Positions 47,319 to 59,893 of a DNA stretch of 64,000 bases are shown in pieces. The translations under genes were made by a program, and so were the position numbers. The stretch's first letter is position 1. Each line of letters opens with the position of its first letter. The notes beneath the pieces are model-generated. The model saw nothing but the letters and a program-made list of their open reading frames with translations, made no database searches and was not told where the DNA came from. This DNA is from Carposina sasakii (lineage: Eukaryota > Arthropoda > Insecta > Lepidoptera > Carposinidae): contig CP053172.1 of assembly GCA_014607495.2 (NCBI GenBank), positions 3,300,888 to 3,364,887 on the forward strand, written 5' to 3'.

Positions 47319-47968
47319 TATTGAACCTTGTGAAAGTAGTTCAGGCGTATGTATGAAGATGGCGACACGTGTGGAGCAATGACTACTGTACTACTCACTG
47401 CTCGAAAGGATACCACTACTCGATACTAGATGGCGCTGTTCTAATTTGTGAATAAATAAAAAACAAACTGTCAATGTCAGTGTCTTATTCCCAGCAATCC
47501 TCGAGCTCCAGTCTGTCAGACTACGGTCTCACTGTCGGTTGGCCACCGTCTACCCTCTGCAGCAGATAATTATCACAAGTAAATTCGCAATTGTTTATAC
47601 GAATTACCGAGCCAGCTGGACCCCGACGAATGCACCAACACTCACAAACACGCACCGTACCACCAAAAAGTCACTCCACGCCACAGTAAATGGATAAGTT
47701 TAAAAAAGTCAACGATTTTGAATTAAATAACACGGACACAGTTGGTTCGTCTTCGAGTTTGAAACGTCACATCATGTTGTAGGTGACGCCATCTATTTTT
47801 TGACAGTTATTGCAACTTGTCCGAAAATCCCTCATTGACGCTCACAGTTAGCTACCTACTGTACCAATAAAATAAAAAAACAAAATTCTTGGCACAATGA
47901 ATTTATTTCACCAAAATATTGAAGATTTTACTTAAAATACATGGCGATATTAAACTTGTCATCAAGTC

Positions 47969-48323
47969 TCTGTTTCACTAAGCCTTGTTAAGTCAACACT
48001 TGTTTTTACGCGACCGCGCCAGGAGAGTTATGTTTTGTGAGTATGTGTATTTCTTTTGCACGTTCTAGAGCCTAATCGGGCCCCTGATTACGTAAAAGCA
48101 ATAGCAAAGCCGAAGCCGCGCGATCGCGATAATTGAGTGTGTGTGTGTGTGCTTGGGCGAGGTGCGGGGCGCGGGAAGACGCAGAGCGCTCGTTTCGCGC
48201 ACTCACACACCCTATTACTCGGCTTCGGCTAGTCAAAATTTATAAGCAGTCGGGTGTTTTTTTTTTATTAACTGAGGTTATTAACAATTAAAATGTTTTA
48301 AGTTAACAAGGCTTAGTGAAATT
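47969..48323. mobile_element. Short terminal-inverted-repeat element
   Basis: TTTCACTAAGCCTTGTTAA at the left is complemented by TTAACAAGGCTTAGTGAAA at the right. The centre is GC-rich with a (GT)n run. Confidence 0.65.
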
Positions 48324-49511
48324 AGCATTAAATGTTTAACATTTTGGTAACTATACAAGGTGTAAATAAAATAAATGTTTGCAAACTCTTCTAGAGTTAG
48401 GATAATATAAAAAAAACAGTAAACAGAATACTAAAATATAAAAATGTACAATGTTATATTCTCTTTTATATCACGTTTTCTTACAGAAAATACAGGATGT
48501 ACAGAATAGCGATTTACATTGCGGGTAGGTCAAATTAAAAATACATAAATATGTATGGTAAGTTACACATCACTGAACTTGGGGCCATTTTTTCAATGGT
48601 ATACATATATACATATTTATTACGCCTTTATCCCTTACGGGGTAGGTATAAGATAGCACATCATCCCCTCTAGCATGACCACGCATCATGGATATCATAT
48701 CATACGATTTCGTATCGTCTCTATACAAAATTCAATATGGCGGCTATATTTCTCGTATTTTGACAGGCTAAATGTCGATAAATCAGTTTATCATATTATC
48801 GTGTTTCGCAGGTCATGCTAAGCTTGCTGAAGAGTTTGATGCCGTCTTTCTCTAAAATTTGATCATGATAGAGACGGCATCAACTTTATTCCTCTGATAG
48901 GCTATATGACCTTTGGGAAAATCGGCTCTTAGAATGATTGGCTTATTTAATAATTTTAGTATTTGCCTGCCTTACACCCTCTGCGCCGGCAGGAAGTAAA
49001 TTTTAGAATGGAGCGAGATCCAATTATGGCGCCTCTCCTGTTTGTTCCTAATAATATATACCTATATCTTTACCATTTAGGCGCCGTCTAGGATTTGGCG
49101 CCTGGAGCGACTGCTCCCTTCGCCGTATGGGCGGGCCGGCCCTGTACACCCTGTATGGTTCTATCACATTTAAGCATTTCAATATAATATCACTACAATG
49201 TAGGTACCTTTAGTCAGATAGGTTCTGACAATAAAGCACTTTTAAAAATCCATTGCGTAGTGTTAATGATGTAGGTGTCGTGCTATTGAAAAAAACTTAA
49301 CACATAGTTTAAGCTAAATATAGTTTAAAGACATTTTTATTTTTAACGACACGATTTTATTCATTTTATCAAGACAAGAATTTTTAAAGTCTATATTTTT
49401 CTTTAAACGTTGTCAAAAAGCGCAATACGAAATGTGAATAACATAATGTTTTTGGTAGTGGTTAAATAAGTGCAGCAGCACGATTGCTCTTTTAGGTTCT
49501 CGATTACCCCA

Positions 49512-49517
49512 TTTATT
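49512..49517 (-). promoter_or_regulatory. AATAAA poly(A) signal overlapping the SERAC1 stop codon
   Basis: The TAA stop at 49515-49513 lies inside AATAAA. If used, the 3' UTR would be only about 10-30 nt. No other near-perfect signal stands out directly downstream. Confidence 0.45.
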
Positions 49518-52500
49518 CACGTTTGACGTCCCTTTCCGCTGGTTGTTGCTGACAACGACATCTATCGAGCGCCGCATGCATTAAGTTCATCAGTTCAGAG
49601 TATAGAAGGCAGGTTCTACTGGCAGGCTTGCAGATTTCACGATGGTCTACTGACACGCCACATAGGGCGCCTAAGCCTGGGTCTGAAAAGAATAGAAGGT
49701 AAATGGTGTAAAAAGACAACATTGTTCTTTTAATACCTTATATTCTATGTAACGTTACGTTACGATTTTATTGCAAGCGATGTAGGTATACCTATTCGTT
49801 TGATGCGCAAAGTACAAATGTACCAAAAAAAACAAAAAAATGATACGATATCTTTGAAATAAATGTTTCCAGATGGATTTATATAAAAAAAGGGTAATAT
49901 TAATGTAACTTTAGACCTCAATATCTTGGAAACCCGTGGAAAGTCAGTGGTGCTTCTATAGAAGAATATGATCGTGATGTTACAAAGAATACGAGGTATT
50001 AAAAGAACACCGTTGTATTCTCACACCCGGTATGAATGAATGAATTTATTTGCCATTGTATATAGGTACTATATCTACGTGTCAAAGTCATATCCTATAC
50101 TAGTTAATCTTAAAACTGACCTGCAGAATGTTTAGAAACAATCCGTAGCCACAACACGGACATCAGAGTCCGTCCCGTTTCCACCAGGCTGCGTACCACA
50201 GGCTGACGTGGTGACGTGGCAGCTAACCATCTGGAATGCAGGTCCAGCACTAGCGGACAATCTGCAATTTGATAATAGAGGTGTTTTTATTTAGTAACTA
50301 GGGTTCCGTCCCCCGATTACGTAAAATAAATAAATTCAAAGTTTCTTTGAAATTCAGTTTACATAATACGAATTTGACAAGCAATCAGCGATTTTTGTAC
50401 AATTTTCGCTATCGCTTTGCTTTTGCTAGTTAGGTAATAAGGGGCCGTCCGGCCGGGGCTTTCCACGGATGTAATGCCTTTTCACATGGACAAAGTCGTG
50501 GACCGCGCCGCTATAGAGAAGTGGAAATGGCAATTTTTAAATATTTTTCTTACCGTAAGAACCTTCCTCGTACTTCAAGGAAAACGCTAAAAAAGACTTA
50601 GCGGAATAGGTTCAGCTGTTCTCGAGATTCACGCTTAGCAACACATTCAGCGATTCAGTCATTCGATTCAGTCTCTCTCTTGTGTTCTTACAACATGCAC
50701 GTAAGGCTGCATTTTAGGGAAGCCCTGCATAAGTACAGTATTATGTATGCTAATGATTACTTAAAATCAATATTACTTAGGGCGTATTTTGCATAGGCCT
50801 TATTGCCTTACCTACATGACCGAAGTAATTTTTAGAATGGAGCGAGATCCAATTATTGGGCCTCCTGTTTGCTCCTAATAATATATACCTATATCTTTAC
50901 CATTTAAGCGCCCTCTAGGATTTGACTGCTCCGTTCGCCGTATGGGCGGGCCGGCCCTCTATCGCATTTCCTTACATAATTTGCTGATTTCTGGTAACGA
51001 CAATTCAGTATGTCTGAAAGTACGACAATTTTGGCACAGTTAACCTACCCTTGCATATCTCCTGCAGCTCCAGGCTGCGTTGTGTCAGCGGCGTCTTAAT
51101 GTCTGCCAGCGGCGAGCCGCGGTGCGGCACAGAGTAGAACATGAACCCCGCACTGCGCTGCCACAGCCGGCGGCGCAGGCCTAGCGGATAGCTGTCTTCT
51201 GTTCGGATTACACTGATTTTATTGTTGTGTTGACGTATATGTGAGATGTTTTCAGAATTCACTGATCGGCGTAGGCCTTTCCACAAGGCTACTGCCATAG
51301 GTGGGTTTTCGTCCAAAGTCACCACGTTGGATTTTCAGACTATATTATCTGCACTCGTAAGAGGTGTTGAAAGGTTTCCGGGAGGTGAGCAGCAGCGCTT
51401 AGCCAGCAACATAGTCTGAAAATCACACTATCAACCCGCCTGCCCAGCGTTCTGACTATGGACAAACCACCTATGGCAGTAGCCTTGTGGAAAGGCCTAT
51501 GTCAATCAGTGAACTGTAATTCTGAATAATTCATTCAATCTACATACATACAGATATATAATCATGCCTTTATCCCTTACGGTAAGTATTCAATTTACCT
51601 TCAGTTTTTAAAGACAAATCTTCATGTTCTTCTCTTCCTCCTATCGTATTTTCATTGATATCTCTATTTACGTCTTTCATATCAGTCCCTTTATTTATTT
51701 CATTTATTTCTTCATTTGTTTTTGATTCATTAACATCCCCATTCACCAGCTTTACATTTATTTTCATATTATCTCTAAATACTGTATCGCCGTTACTATT
51801 AATATCATTTATTTCTTCATCAACATTGTTAATTAACTTATTTACATCTTGTTCTCTATTTATGTTACTGTTGTCATTGGTTTCATTATCTTTACTTATA
51901 TCTAAGTCTTCTTTTTGTAATTTTAGATGGGCCTCGTAAGCTGAAAAACAAATAGAATCATTTATAACAAACATTTGTCATTCATTGAAGAAAAACGCGA
52001 ACAGTATTTCGGCATACCGTTATAAGCTGTTTTTAATCACGTTATCACTAGTTTTTGTTCTTGGAATAAAATAGTATAGATCATTTTCACATATACAGGA
52101 TGTAACAAAAAGGGTATGTTAAGCGAAAAGCTATGTAAATAGCCCACTACAGAGAACCTATCCACAAAATTTGAGATCCGAAATCACATGTTTATTTTTC
52201 CCGATAGTATGGAGAATTTTTAAATATCTCAGGAATTTTCATACAATCTTGAAAAATAAAAATGTGATTTCGAGTCTCAAATTTTGGAAATAGGTTCTCT
52301 ATAGTGGGATATTTATACAGCTTTTCGCTTAACATACCCTTTCTGTTACACCCTGTAGAAAATAGAATAGTAGAAGAAGTAATTCGATTCTAACCGCTAT
52401 TATGTTGCGACAACAAAGGTCGATTCCAAACGATGATGTCACATTAATATGATCGATTCCGGCAGTCACACTTAAACCTAAACGTAAAATTAGTCCTACC

Positions 52501-55500
52501 TGTCCTTTTCTCTCTCAGCCATTTATGTTAAGAACGGAGAGAGATAGACCTGACTAAGATTAGGTTTAGGTTTAAGTGTGACTGCCGGAATCGACCCTAC
52601 TGTAATCTTAATCTTACCTAACCACTCTTACTTCTCCGTATCTACTACTGTATTACTTCTCTTCGGCTCACCTTCACAATAAATCTGCTTAATAAACAGG
52701 CCGCCTTTCGAATGTCCGACCCAGATCACCGGTCTCTCTCCAACACCCAAGTCTAGCAGCTGTCGCGTCATCTGCTCTGCTCTCTCGTGTAGACGTAGCC
52801 TGAAAAAGTAGGGCTTTAAATATTTTTAATAGTTACTCGTAGAGTCTCATCATCATCATTTCATGAGAAGTCCACTGCAGAACATAGGCCTCCTCCAATG
52901 ACCTCCACTGCGACCTGTTGTAAGCGGCCAACATCATGCAGATACCCGCCCGAGACCCTCACTAGGTCGTCCGTCCATCTCGCGGATGGCCTTCCCCACG
53001 CTGTGCTTTCTGTAGAGTCTGCGATTCTACATTACGTAAATTAAAAACTTGCTAATGTATTGCATTGCCTAGCGGATGCCCACGATTTTGTTCGTGTAAA
53101 ATTTTATAATTTACGTTTTCTTATGGGATGCCGGCGTCAAAGAAAACACCATGCATGCATGCGTTATTCTATAAAACGGACTACAGAAAGGCTTCAACCT
53201 TTTTTCCATTTTACCTCTTGATTTCCTTCACCCAAAGAGGTCGCCACAAATAGGGATCACTAGTATAGTTAATAGATATGACTCTAGCATCAGGATAATC
53301 CTCTTTGATCCAATCTCGAGGCCAGCATGTAGAATAACATTCATCACATAGACAACCACAGCCAACGCGGCAATTCTTTTCTTCTAATCTACATTCACAA
53401 TCGTTTAAATCAACTCTGACATCGTTTTCATTTCTTTTATCATCGCAACTGCATTCAACACTTGCATCATCTGAACTTTCTATTTCACTTTTAAATAAAT
53501 CGCTTACGAATTGCGCTTGAGTTTCGTAATTGTCGATGATTTTGACTTGTTCCAAAAGGGCGTTATCGTAAAAGTTTTCAGTTATAAGCACGTTTTCATT
53601 CGGAAGTATTTTAGTAATATCCTCGTATATTCGATTGTTAATACTTTCGATTCGATCTTTTTCTAGGGAATCGTATATGTTGCTTTCAAATTGGTTGTTG
53701 GCTGTGTAGTAATGCTTATGTTTTTTGCAAGCCGACGGTATAGAGGTGGACCTCATAAGGGGAACTTTGTTGGGCTCCACCTTGTACTTGGTTTTCCATT
53801 CGCCTTGTCTCCAGGTGTTGCGAAGTGACCCTGGAAGATGAAGAATATGGAGTAAGTTATTGTTTTCTCATGATGGAAACTTTATATTGCTCTGGCCTGT
53901 GCCACTGAATTTATTTAATGTACGGATTTTAACATTCTAAAATTGTCACTTTAGCTAAACCTGAGTAGGGTTGGCGTTAGGCAGGCAGCCGACCGTAAAA
54001 CAAACGCCAAATCCATGGCAATATGAGTTTTATAAGAAACCATATCGTAAGAGGCTATTAAGGGTTTCCGAGAGATGTGCAGTAGTGCCTTACATGTTGA
54101 CAACATAATTCGAAAATCACGCTGCGGTCACCAACTAGTGCATACCTACATAGCACGCGATTTTTGCCATTGAAAAATAACGTACTATATAAGACGCTAG
54201 TTGCTATATTAACCACCTCTATCACCAACCCGCCTGCGCAGTGGCGGTGACTACTAAAACCCCCCTGTGGCAGTAGCTTTATGGCTTGCCCTGGGGGAGG
54301 CCTACGTCCAGCAGTGGGCTGCAATAGACTGATGTAGGTATGTGGTACTTAAGATGCCAATTCCACGTATTAGATTCAATTATAGGTACGGTAATTGTAT
54401 GTGACCTTATCCATCGTAATGAACAGCAATTGCATACAATTTTAGATATATGTCTGCAGGTAACATGTAATTATCTTGTAAATCTAGATGTCCGCTAAAC
54501 GTCCTTACCTACCTACGTACCAAGATCTGATGGTCAATATATTTTTGCTGTTTATAAAAAAAAAACTGCTTTTGCCTGTTTTTTCAGTTGATTTTATACT
54601 GGCTTTAACATTAGATTTAACTTCGTATCAATTCTAAAGTCTTACACAAACTTGTAGGTAATCTATTCGATTATTAATCTATAATTTAGAAAAATGTAAC
54701 CCATATAGGCACTGGCGGCTCGTCCTAAGGAGCGCTGGTGCAGTGCACTCCCACCCACGAAGATTACATAGGCAATCTATATTTCTCTATATTTATAACT
54801 ATCTTTCAATTATACTATGTTTATACAATAATAGTGTCTGCGCGTTCATCTCAAGTAAGTTGTAATCTTATGTATCGAGTATAGCGCTAGCGATCGCGCT
54901 CCAATGAAACGTTATTTGGTACGATTCCTAGTACAGTATTCAATGAGTGCGAAAGAGATATACCGACATAGGCCGGCGCGTGAAACAGAAGGTTTCGTAT
55001 GAAAAATTAGCCTTATCTGGAGCGCCGCTCACATTAATTCGTAGTATACGTATGCGGCCACTAGATGTCGCTTAGTTCGAGTTAGAAGAAATGGTTGCCT
55101 TTAATGTGTTTCATTAGGTCATTTGAATTTTAATAAGAGTGAGGATTCAAAATTTAAAAAATGTGAACTCCCATCTAAAAATACCAGGAGCCGCCTCTGC
55201 ATATAGGATAATATTTTAAACGAAGAAAATTAACTTTTAAAGTCAAAATCAAATGTTTATTGTTCAAGATTGTATGAACTCTGGGGCAAGCACGAACCTC
55301 TCGATAGTCCGTAACGCTGTCGTCACAATGTCATGCTTATATCCTCTTGGAAATATGGGTTTCGAAATAAACCATATTGCGCCACGCGAACTAAATCAAA
55401 AACGTTCAAATGTTACAGACGTTTTCAACCCTATAAATAATGGTATAAGGGCAGGAAGAAAACTATAATGAAATACCATACATCTACCTATCTACCAAAT

Positions 55501-57144
55501 AATTATCAATGAATAAGTACCTAAGCGAGGTATTCAAACAAGCCATTACGTTATCATAACACTTCATTGTACTACATTATTGAATTTATCATTAGCCACT
55601 TGTAATGTTAAGACAATAGGATTTCATGAGGAAGGCACAGGGATGTTTTGAAGTGAAATTTAACTGGAATGCTGCTTCTCTTCCCGGGCATACTGTACAA
55701 GTCATACTAACAGTTTCGATGCACCATTAGACTTTTCGGTGCCTCATAATTCCAGTCCTTGACACTTAGATTGCATTACTATATGTTACAATACATTAGT
55801 AATGTAGTGCATTACTATACATTATCTACGTGAGACAATCTAAGTGTCAAGGACTGGAATTGTGACGCACCGAAAAAAGGTGCAACGAAACAGTTTCTGC
55901 AAAAATGCCCATTGACGCGTGTAGCAAAATTTTTTCACGAGAAATAAATAATTAATGTCTGTCTATGAAAAAAATAGCATAAACACTGGACACTATAAAT
56001 TTCGCCCGATCAAGTAATAAAAAAAAATCCATCATTTCCAGAGATTTGCAGAAATCGTTTCCCAGCTTTTTCCCAGCATTTTTTGACATAAACTTACTTT
56101 ATTTGATGTATAGAGTTAAGGGTGGCAACGAAAAAACAGCCTGTGTAAGAGGATACCAAATTCCTGGGCTACCCCATTTGGGGAACACACACAGCCGTGT
56201 ATGTCTTACCATAGAGTCCATGCACGAAGATCACGTCAAGTTTGTACGAAGTCGGCTGATGAAGCACCACGCACTCCACGCGCGGCTCAGGGTCGATGTG
56301 CTCTTGGCTCGCGGCTCGTGGCTTGGCTACTGGCTTCGGCTTCGGCGATCCTGGAATGTTTTATTAGATATTTCATACCCTTATTATACATGGTGTATCA
56401 AATAAATATTCACACACTTCACAATACATTAACCTAGTCCCACACTAAAATCCATTTTTGTAATATTTTTTTTATTTAACATTTGCAGGCATGTCTCAAG
56501 ATTAATATACATTATTATTATGATAATTTCTATAGTTTAAGAAATGATAAAAAAAAAACTACAAACGCCGAATCTGGAACCCATAGCTGGAACCAATAAG
56601 TTTTTACCTGGAACGCACAGGTCGCGTAGGTTTTTAAAATGCTTTCGCTTATGTGTGATCGAATCAGAAATGAGGAGATCCGCAGACGTACAAAGATCAC
56701 CGACATAGCTCAACGGTCCAGCAAGCTGAAGTGGCAATGGGCAGGGCACATAGCTCGAAGAACTGATGGCCGATGGAGTCGGAAAGTTCAAGAGTGGATA
56801 CCACGTATCGGTAAGTGCAGCGTGGGAAGGTCACCCGCGAGGTGGACGGACGACCTGGCCAAGGTCGCGGGCGTCGGTTGTATGCAGGCTGCTTCCGACC
56901 GGTTGGACTGGAGGTTGTTTGGAGAGGCCTATGTCCAACAGTGGACTTCTCAGGGCTGTAAATGATGATGATTGATGATGTGTGGGCCATAAGCGCACGC
57001 TACCTAGCCCGGTAAAGATAGAAAAGCCCTCCTAACATCGCAAGTCTTCAAAAACACTGACCTGTGATAGCAGGTCGTGGAGCCAGCATGATGCGATGCA
57101 GCACAATGGTGGCTGTACTCCATAGGCAGGACACGCACCATCGT
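49513..57144 (-). CDS. Serac1: SERAC1: serine active-site containing alpha/beta-hydrolase (5' exons not found)
   Basis: SERAC1 acts in phosphatidylglycerol remodelling and cholesterol trafficking at mitochondria/ER contacts in mammals. Exons: 57144-57062, 56350-56210, 53830-53215, 52799-52672, 51940-51599, 51198-51049, 50261-50121, 49682-49513 (589 codons plus stop, all phases agree). In order: a hydrophobic stretch (57.1 kb); a Pro/Lys linker then LDVIFVHGLYG; RNTWRQ and CWPRDW with VISINYTSD; VIWVGHSKGG with the nucleophile Ser; GFMFYSVPHRGSPLA; a helical segment; and LGALCGVSVDHREICKP carrying the terminal His region. Human SERAC1 has the same series but SHSMGG at the elbow. Two additions are unusual: a ~130-residue acidic, Cys-rich insertion before CWPRDW, and an almost entirely low-complexity exon (51940-51599) between GHSKGG and SVPHRG. 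The first visible exon begins in phase 2, so an upstream exon exists unless translation starts at the ATG in that exon (MLAPRPAI...). Confidence 0.92.
51258..51530. repeat. Head-to-head RTE-derived fragments
   Basis: GGCCTTTCCACAAGGCTACTG and its complement lie about 190 bp apart, an inverted pair just upstream of a SERAC1 exon. Confidence 0.6.
52093..52358. mobile_element. Foldback MITE copy, long form
   Basis: Full-length relative of the 1810 copy with TACAGGATGTAACAAAAAGG at the left. It lies between SERAC1 exons at 52672 and 51940. Confidence 0.82.
52449..52593. repeat. Hairpin-forming repeat
   Basis: Arms of about 30 bp (GATTCCGGCAGTCACACTTA and complement) in a SERAC1 intron. A half copy lies at 34266-34300. 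Confidence 0.7.
54040..54335 (+). mobile_element. RTE-type LINE 3' fragment with an internal insertion
   Basis: The usual block is interrupted at about 54135-54220 by unrelated AT-rich sequence. Confidence 0.68.
54850..55130. repeat. Second copy of the repeat at 1-260
   Basis: Contains an extra CCGACATAGGCCGG segment relative to the first copy and lies in the intron between SERAC1 exons 2 and 3. Confidence 0.75.
55732..55878. repeat. Hairpin-forming repeat
   Basis: Arms of about 42 bp around TCCAGTCCTTGACACTTAGA, with a ~60-bp AT-rich loop. Confidence 0.75.
55893..56145. mobile_element. MITE family 2, 5'-incomplete copy
   Basis: Begins near the TGCCCATTGACGCGTG block and ends AACGAAAAAACAGCCTGT, about 65 bp from a SERAC1 exon. 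Confidence 0.7.
56639..56980 (+). pseudogene. Endonuclease-reverse transcriptase C-terminus (RTE-like LINE)
   Basis: A 108-codon frame with RRTKITDIAQR, LKWQWAGHIARRTDG, RSPARWTDDLAKVAG and EAYVQQWTS, the familiar C-terminus of lepidopteran RTE-like elements. It is followed by a TGATGATG tail. It is 5'-truncated and lies in a SERAC1 intron. A related minus-strand scrap lies at 52850-53010. Confidence 0.8.
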
Positions 57145-57249
57145 CTGTAAAAAAATTAGAACTAAAATTAAATATTATAAATATTATTAAGAAAATGAAA
57201 ATAAAATTCACTCGAGTGAGATTTGAACAAACGACCTCTCGCAAACCGT

Positions 57250-58060
57250 GCTTTAAAAAAAAATTGCAAAGGACAAACTAGAAAGACTAGGACCTAGGAC
57301 AGATTTTCTCATTGTAACGGTGAGATAGCCTGTCTGAAGTTTAAATTATGTGATCCAGACTAAATCACCCCTGACAACAACCCCAAAAAAAAAACTCGAA
57401 AAAGAAAAAAACTTTGTAGGTTTTTAAGTTCATAGTAGTTATTTAACAGTCGTTTTTTTATTTATATTTTTATGTTATTAACGTCTATAAATTAATACCT
57501 TAATATTTTTATTGAGTTATTCCAACTGCTTGCACTTTGAGCTTGTATGACTTCGTTTAGTCATTTCACTATCACGAAACATGAGTAATCTATACATATA
57601 GGTACCTACTATGTGTCACAGTTTGTACAATACAAAGGCCTTAGATATAATCAATTTTAGGTCAATAAATTAGCCAAATAACCTGCTTATTTAAAATCGA
57701 CAGTTAGCTAGTTAGCATTCGAGAAACAGGCTTAGACAAAGTATCATTATCACTCGATAGAAAAGATAAATATTCGCCATCATCGTCGTAAGACAAAGTA
57801 GTCTCGCTGTCTGTCTGTCTCTATGTAGGTATGCTTAGATCTTTCAAACTACGCAATGGATTTTGATGCGGTTTTTTCAATAGATAGAGTGATTTAATGA
57901 AGGTTTAAACATGTATAGGTATAACTAGGGACCCGCCCCAACTTCGCACGGGTGCAATGATCCCTCACGCGTACAAAGTCGCAGGCGGCCGCTAGTCACT
58001 TGATAAAGTGTAACCGCTATTAATGCAGTCACGACATCGAACGTCAATCGTAACGATGTT
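57250..58060. other. Interval upstream of the first SERAC1 exon seen
   Basis: No matching phase-2 donor exon was found here. Mostly AT-rich with the Helitron fragment at 57783-57990. Confidence 0.45.
57783..57990. repeat. Helitron-family fragment
   Basis: Contains CTTAGATCTTTCAAACTACG and GATTTTGATGCGGTTTTTTC, then ends in opposite orientation at ACTAGGGACCCGCCCC. Confidence 0.5.
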
Positions 58061-58351
58061 AAATTGCCTAAACACCCTAAGCGTATATTTGATTATCGCA
58101 TCTCTTTATTGTTTCGGCTACGTGGTCAATGTCAGAATACGATAACTCCGTCTAACAAGCCGTCAATTGTCTATAACAATCGTAGTGATACACGGGCCAA
58201 TCGCCAGCTATTATACTGTGCGCTTCACCGTATAGTTCCGCTGGATAATGGCTCTAGTTGCTATGTGTATGACCACATTTTCTGTGTCATTTTAGTTCCG
58301 AAATCAGGCATTGGAACTATTATATGAAACCAACTCGTACATACTTTTTTT

Positions 58352-58590
58352 TTCCACACTGTACAATACATTCCCCTATACCCACACTAAGATCCCTAAG
58401 GTCTTGTGTCGTGGGTACTAAGCAACGGTATATAAATACATAGATAAGTATAGAAACATCCATGACTCGGAAACAAACATCGATATTCATCAGATCAATG
58501 TTTGCACCTACCGGGATTCGAACCCAGGACCTATGGCGTCGCAGGCAGGGCCACTATAGCTACCTACTATACTAAATCAGTCGTCATTGA
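58352..58590 (-). mobile_element. SINE family A copy
   Basis: Complete, with a small insertion (TATAGCTACC) in the head. Confidence 0.8.
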
Positions 58591-59550
58591 GCTGTTGTCA
58601 TGAATATACTCACACTGCACCGGTATGATGAATTTGGTGAGAGCGAGATGTCTCATTTTTAAACGTCAAATCCACAGAGCTAAGTAATAACTAGACAAGG
58701 CAAGTGTTTCTACTTGCTGTGTAAAAAGGGATTGCAAACCACTTCTATCAGCCCTAATTCCTTCAGTCCTGGCTCGAGAACGAGTGTCTATTCTAATTCT
58801 TAAGCCTATTTTTATCTAGTTATTAATAGCTCTGTGAAAGTGAGACATCTCACTCTCACCAAATTCATCATACCGGTGCTGATGTAGGTAAAAACATGGA
58901 ACGGTCTCCTGTCCATCACGGTATTTATGTGACAATTGCATGCTAAGTCGCTCTAGAATCTCTTTCGGGATCCTGTACCTAGTTCTAGCTTCTGGGTACC
59001 CCTTTTGTGAACACAGACTAGTATGTATGCATGTACCTATGCAAGAGGCATTTTATTTGCTCTTCTTTTGTAATAAAACTGTTACTCATCGCTATTTGTG
59101 CACGCTAATCTCTGAAATGGATTAACCGATTTCGATGCAGTTTTCGGGAATATATTGTGATGGGAATTATTTGCTTGTTTTCAGCGAATAGGCTCCGAAA
59201 CTACTGCAATCTACGCAGACGGAGTTGCGGGCGTCCACTAGTGACAAATAAATATAGTTGGCATGACGACGCGAGACATATCTCTAGTTAAAGACCTACT
59301 TAGGTAAGCCAAATAAGGCTCAATACCTATATAGATTAATCGCTACCTAACATCTCGAGCAATAATCTAGCTAGTTCTTACGTGACATTTTCTATTATGA
59401 TAGACTCAATATAGGTACTATATTGTACTAGTTCACGACCATGGAGGAGGTATTAATGGAGATGATGATCAATAGACTAAAGATAGTCTGTGCTGATTCG
59501 GGGCTTCACGAGAGCGCGTCTTACTCACCGTATAGTTCCGACGATAGAAG

Positions 59551-59893
59551 CGGTGATAGCCCAGTGGTTAAGACGTGCACCTTCCAAGCGGGAGGCTTAA
59601 GTTCGATCCCAGTCACGGGCCTGTACCAATGAATTTATTTAATGTACAGATTTTAATGTTGCAAAATTGTCACTTAGCTCGTGCCTCGGAAAGCACGTAA
59701 AACCGTTGGTCCTGCGCCTGATATGTCTCCGGTCGTGTCGGCTTTCCGTCCCATCGGACTATGAGAATAACGGAATAGAGAGTGCATCTGTGTTAGCGCA
59801 CACACTTGTGCACTATAATATCTCCTGCGTACCTGGCCAATCTCCGTAGAGATTGATCGCCTTGGCCGAAATACGGTCGGAGATCATCATCAT
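59551..59893 (+). mobile_element. SINE family C copy nested in another repeat
   Basis: It splits a repeat whose halves (59515-59550 and 59894-59960) match the single piece at 58212-58300 (ACCGTATAGTTCCG...). Diverged pieces of the SINE lie at 16741-16890 and 53898-53960. Confidence 0.76.

Larger units (their letters stand above)
36300..47345 (-). mobile_element. Near full-length but decayed LINE (CR1/Daphne-type), interrupted by an LTR element
   Basis: Minus-strand order: ORF1 at 47318-46291, ORF2 at 45894-43193, then an LTR insertion (42751-43192 and 36830-37271 are its ends), then the LINE 3' end at about 36829-36300. Joining across the insertion continues the ORF2 frame for a few residues to a stop, supporting the nested order. 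A related 3' UTR fragment lies at 27300-27620. Confidence 0.8.

Noticed and set aside
46493..47382. Three long GC-rich plus-strand frames
   Set aside because: Shadows of LINE ORF1; the minus strand has the zinc finger and coiled coil.
51655..51939. 94-codon membrane-like plus-strand frame
   Set aside because: Shadow of the low-complexity SERAC1 exon on the minus strand.
58064..58327. 87-codon plus-strand frame as a gene
   Set aside because: Part of it recurs as a dispersed repeat split by a SINE at 59515-59960.
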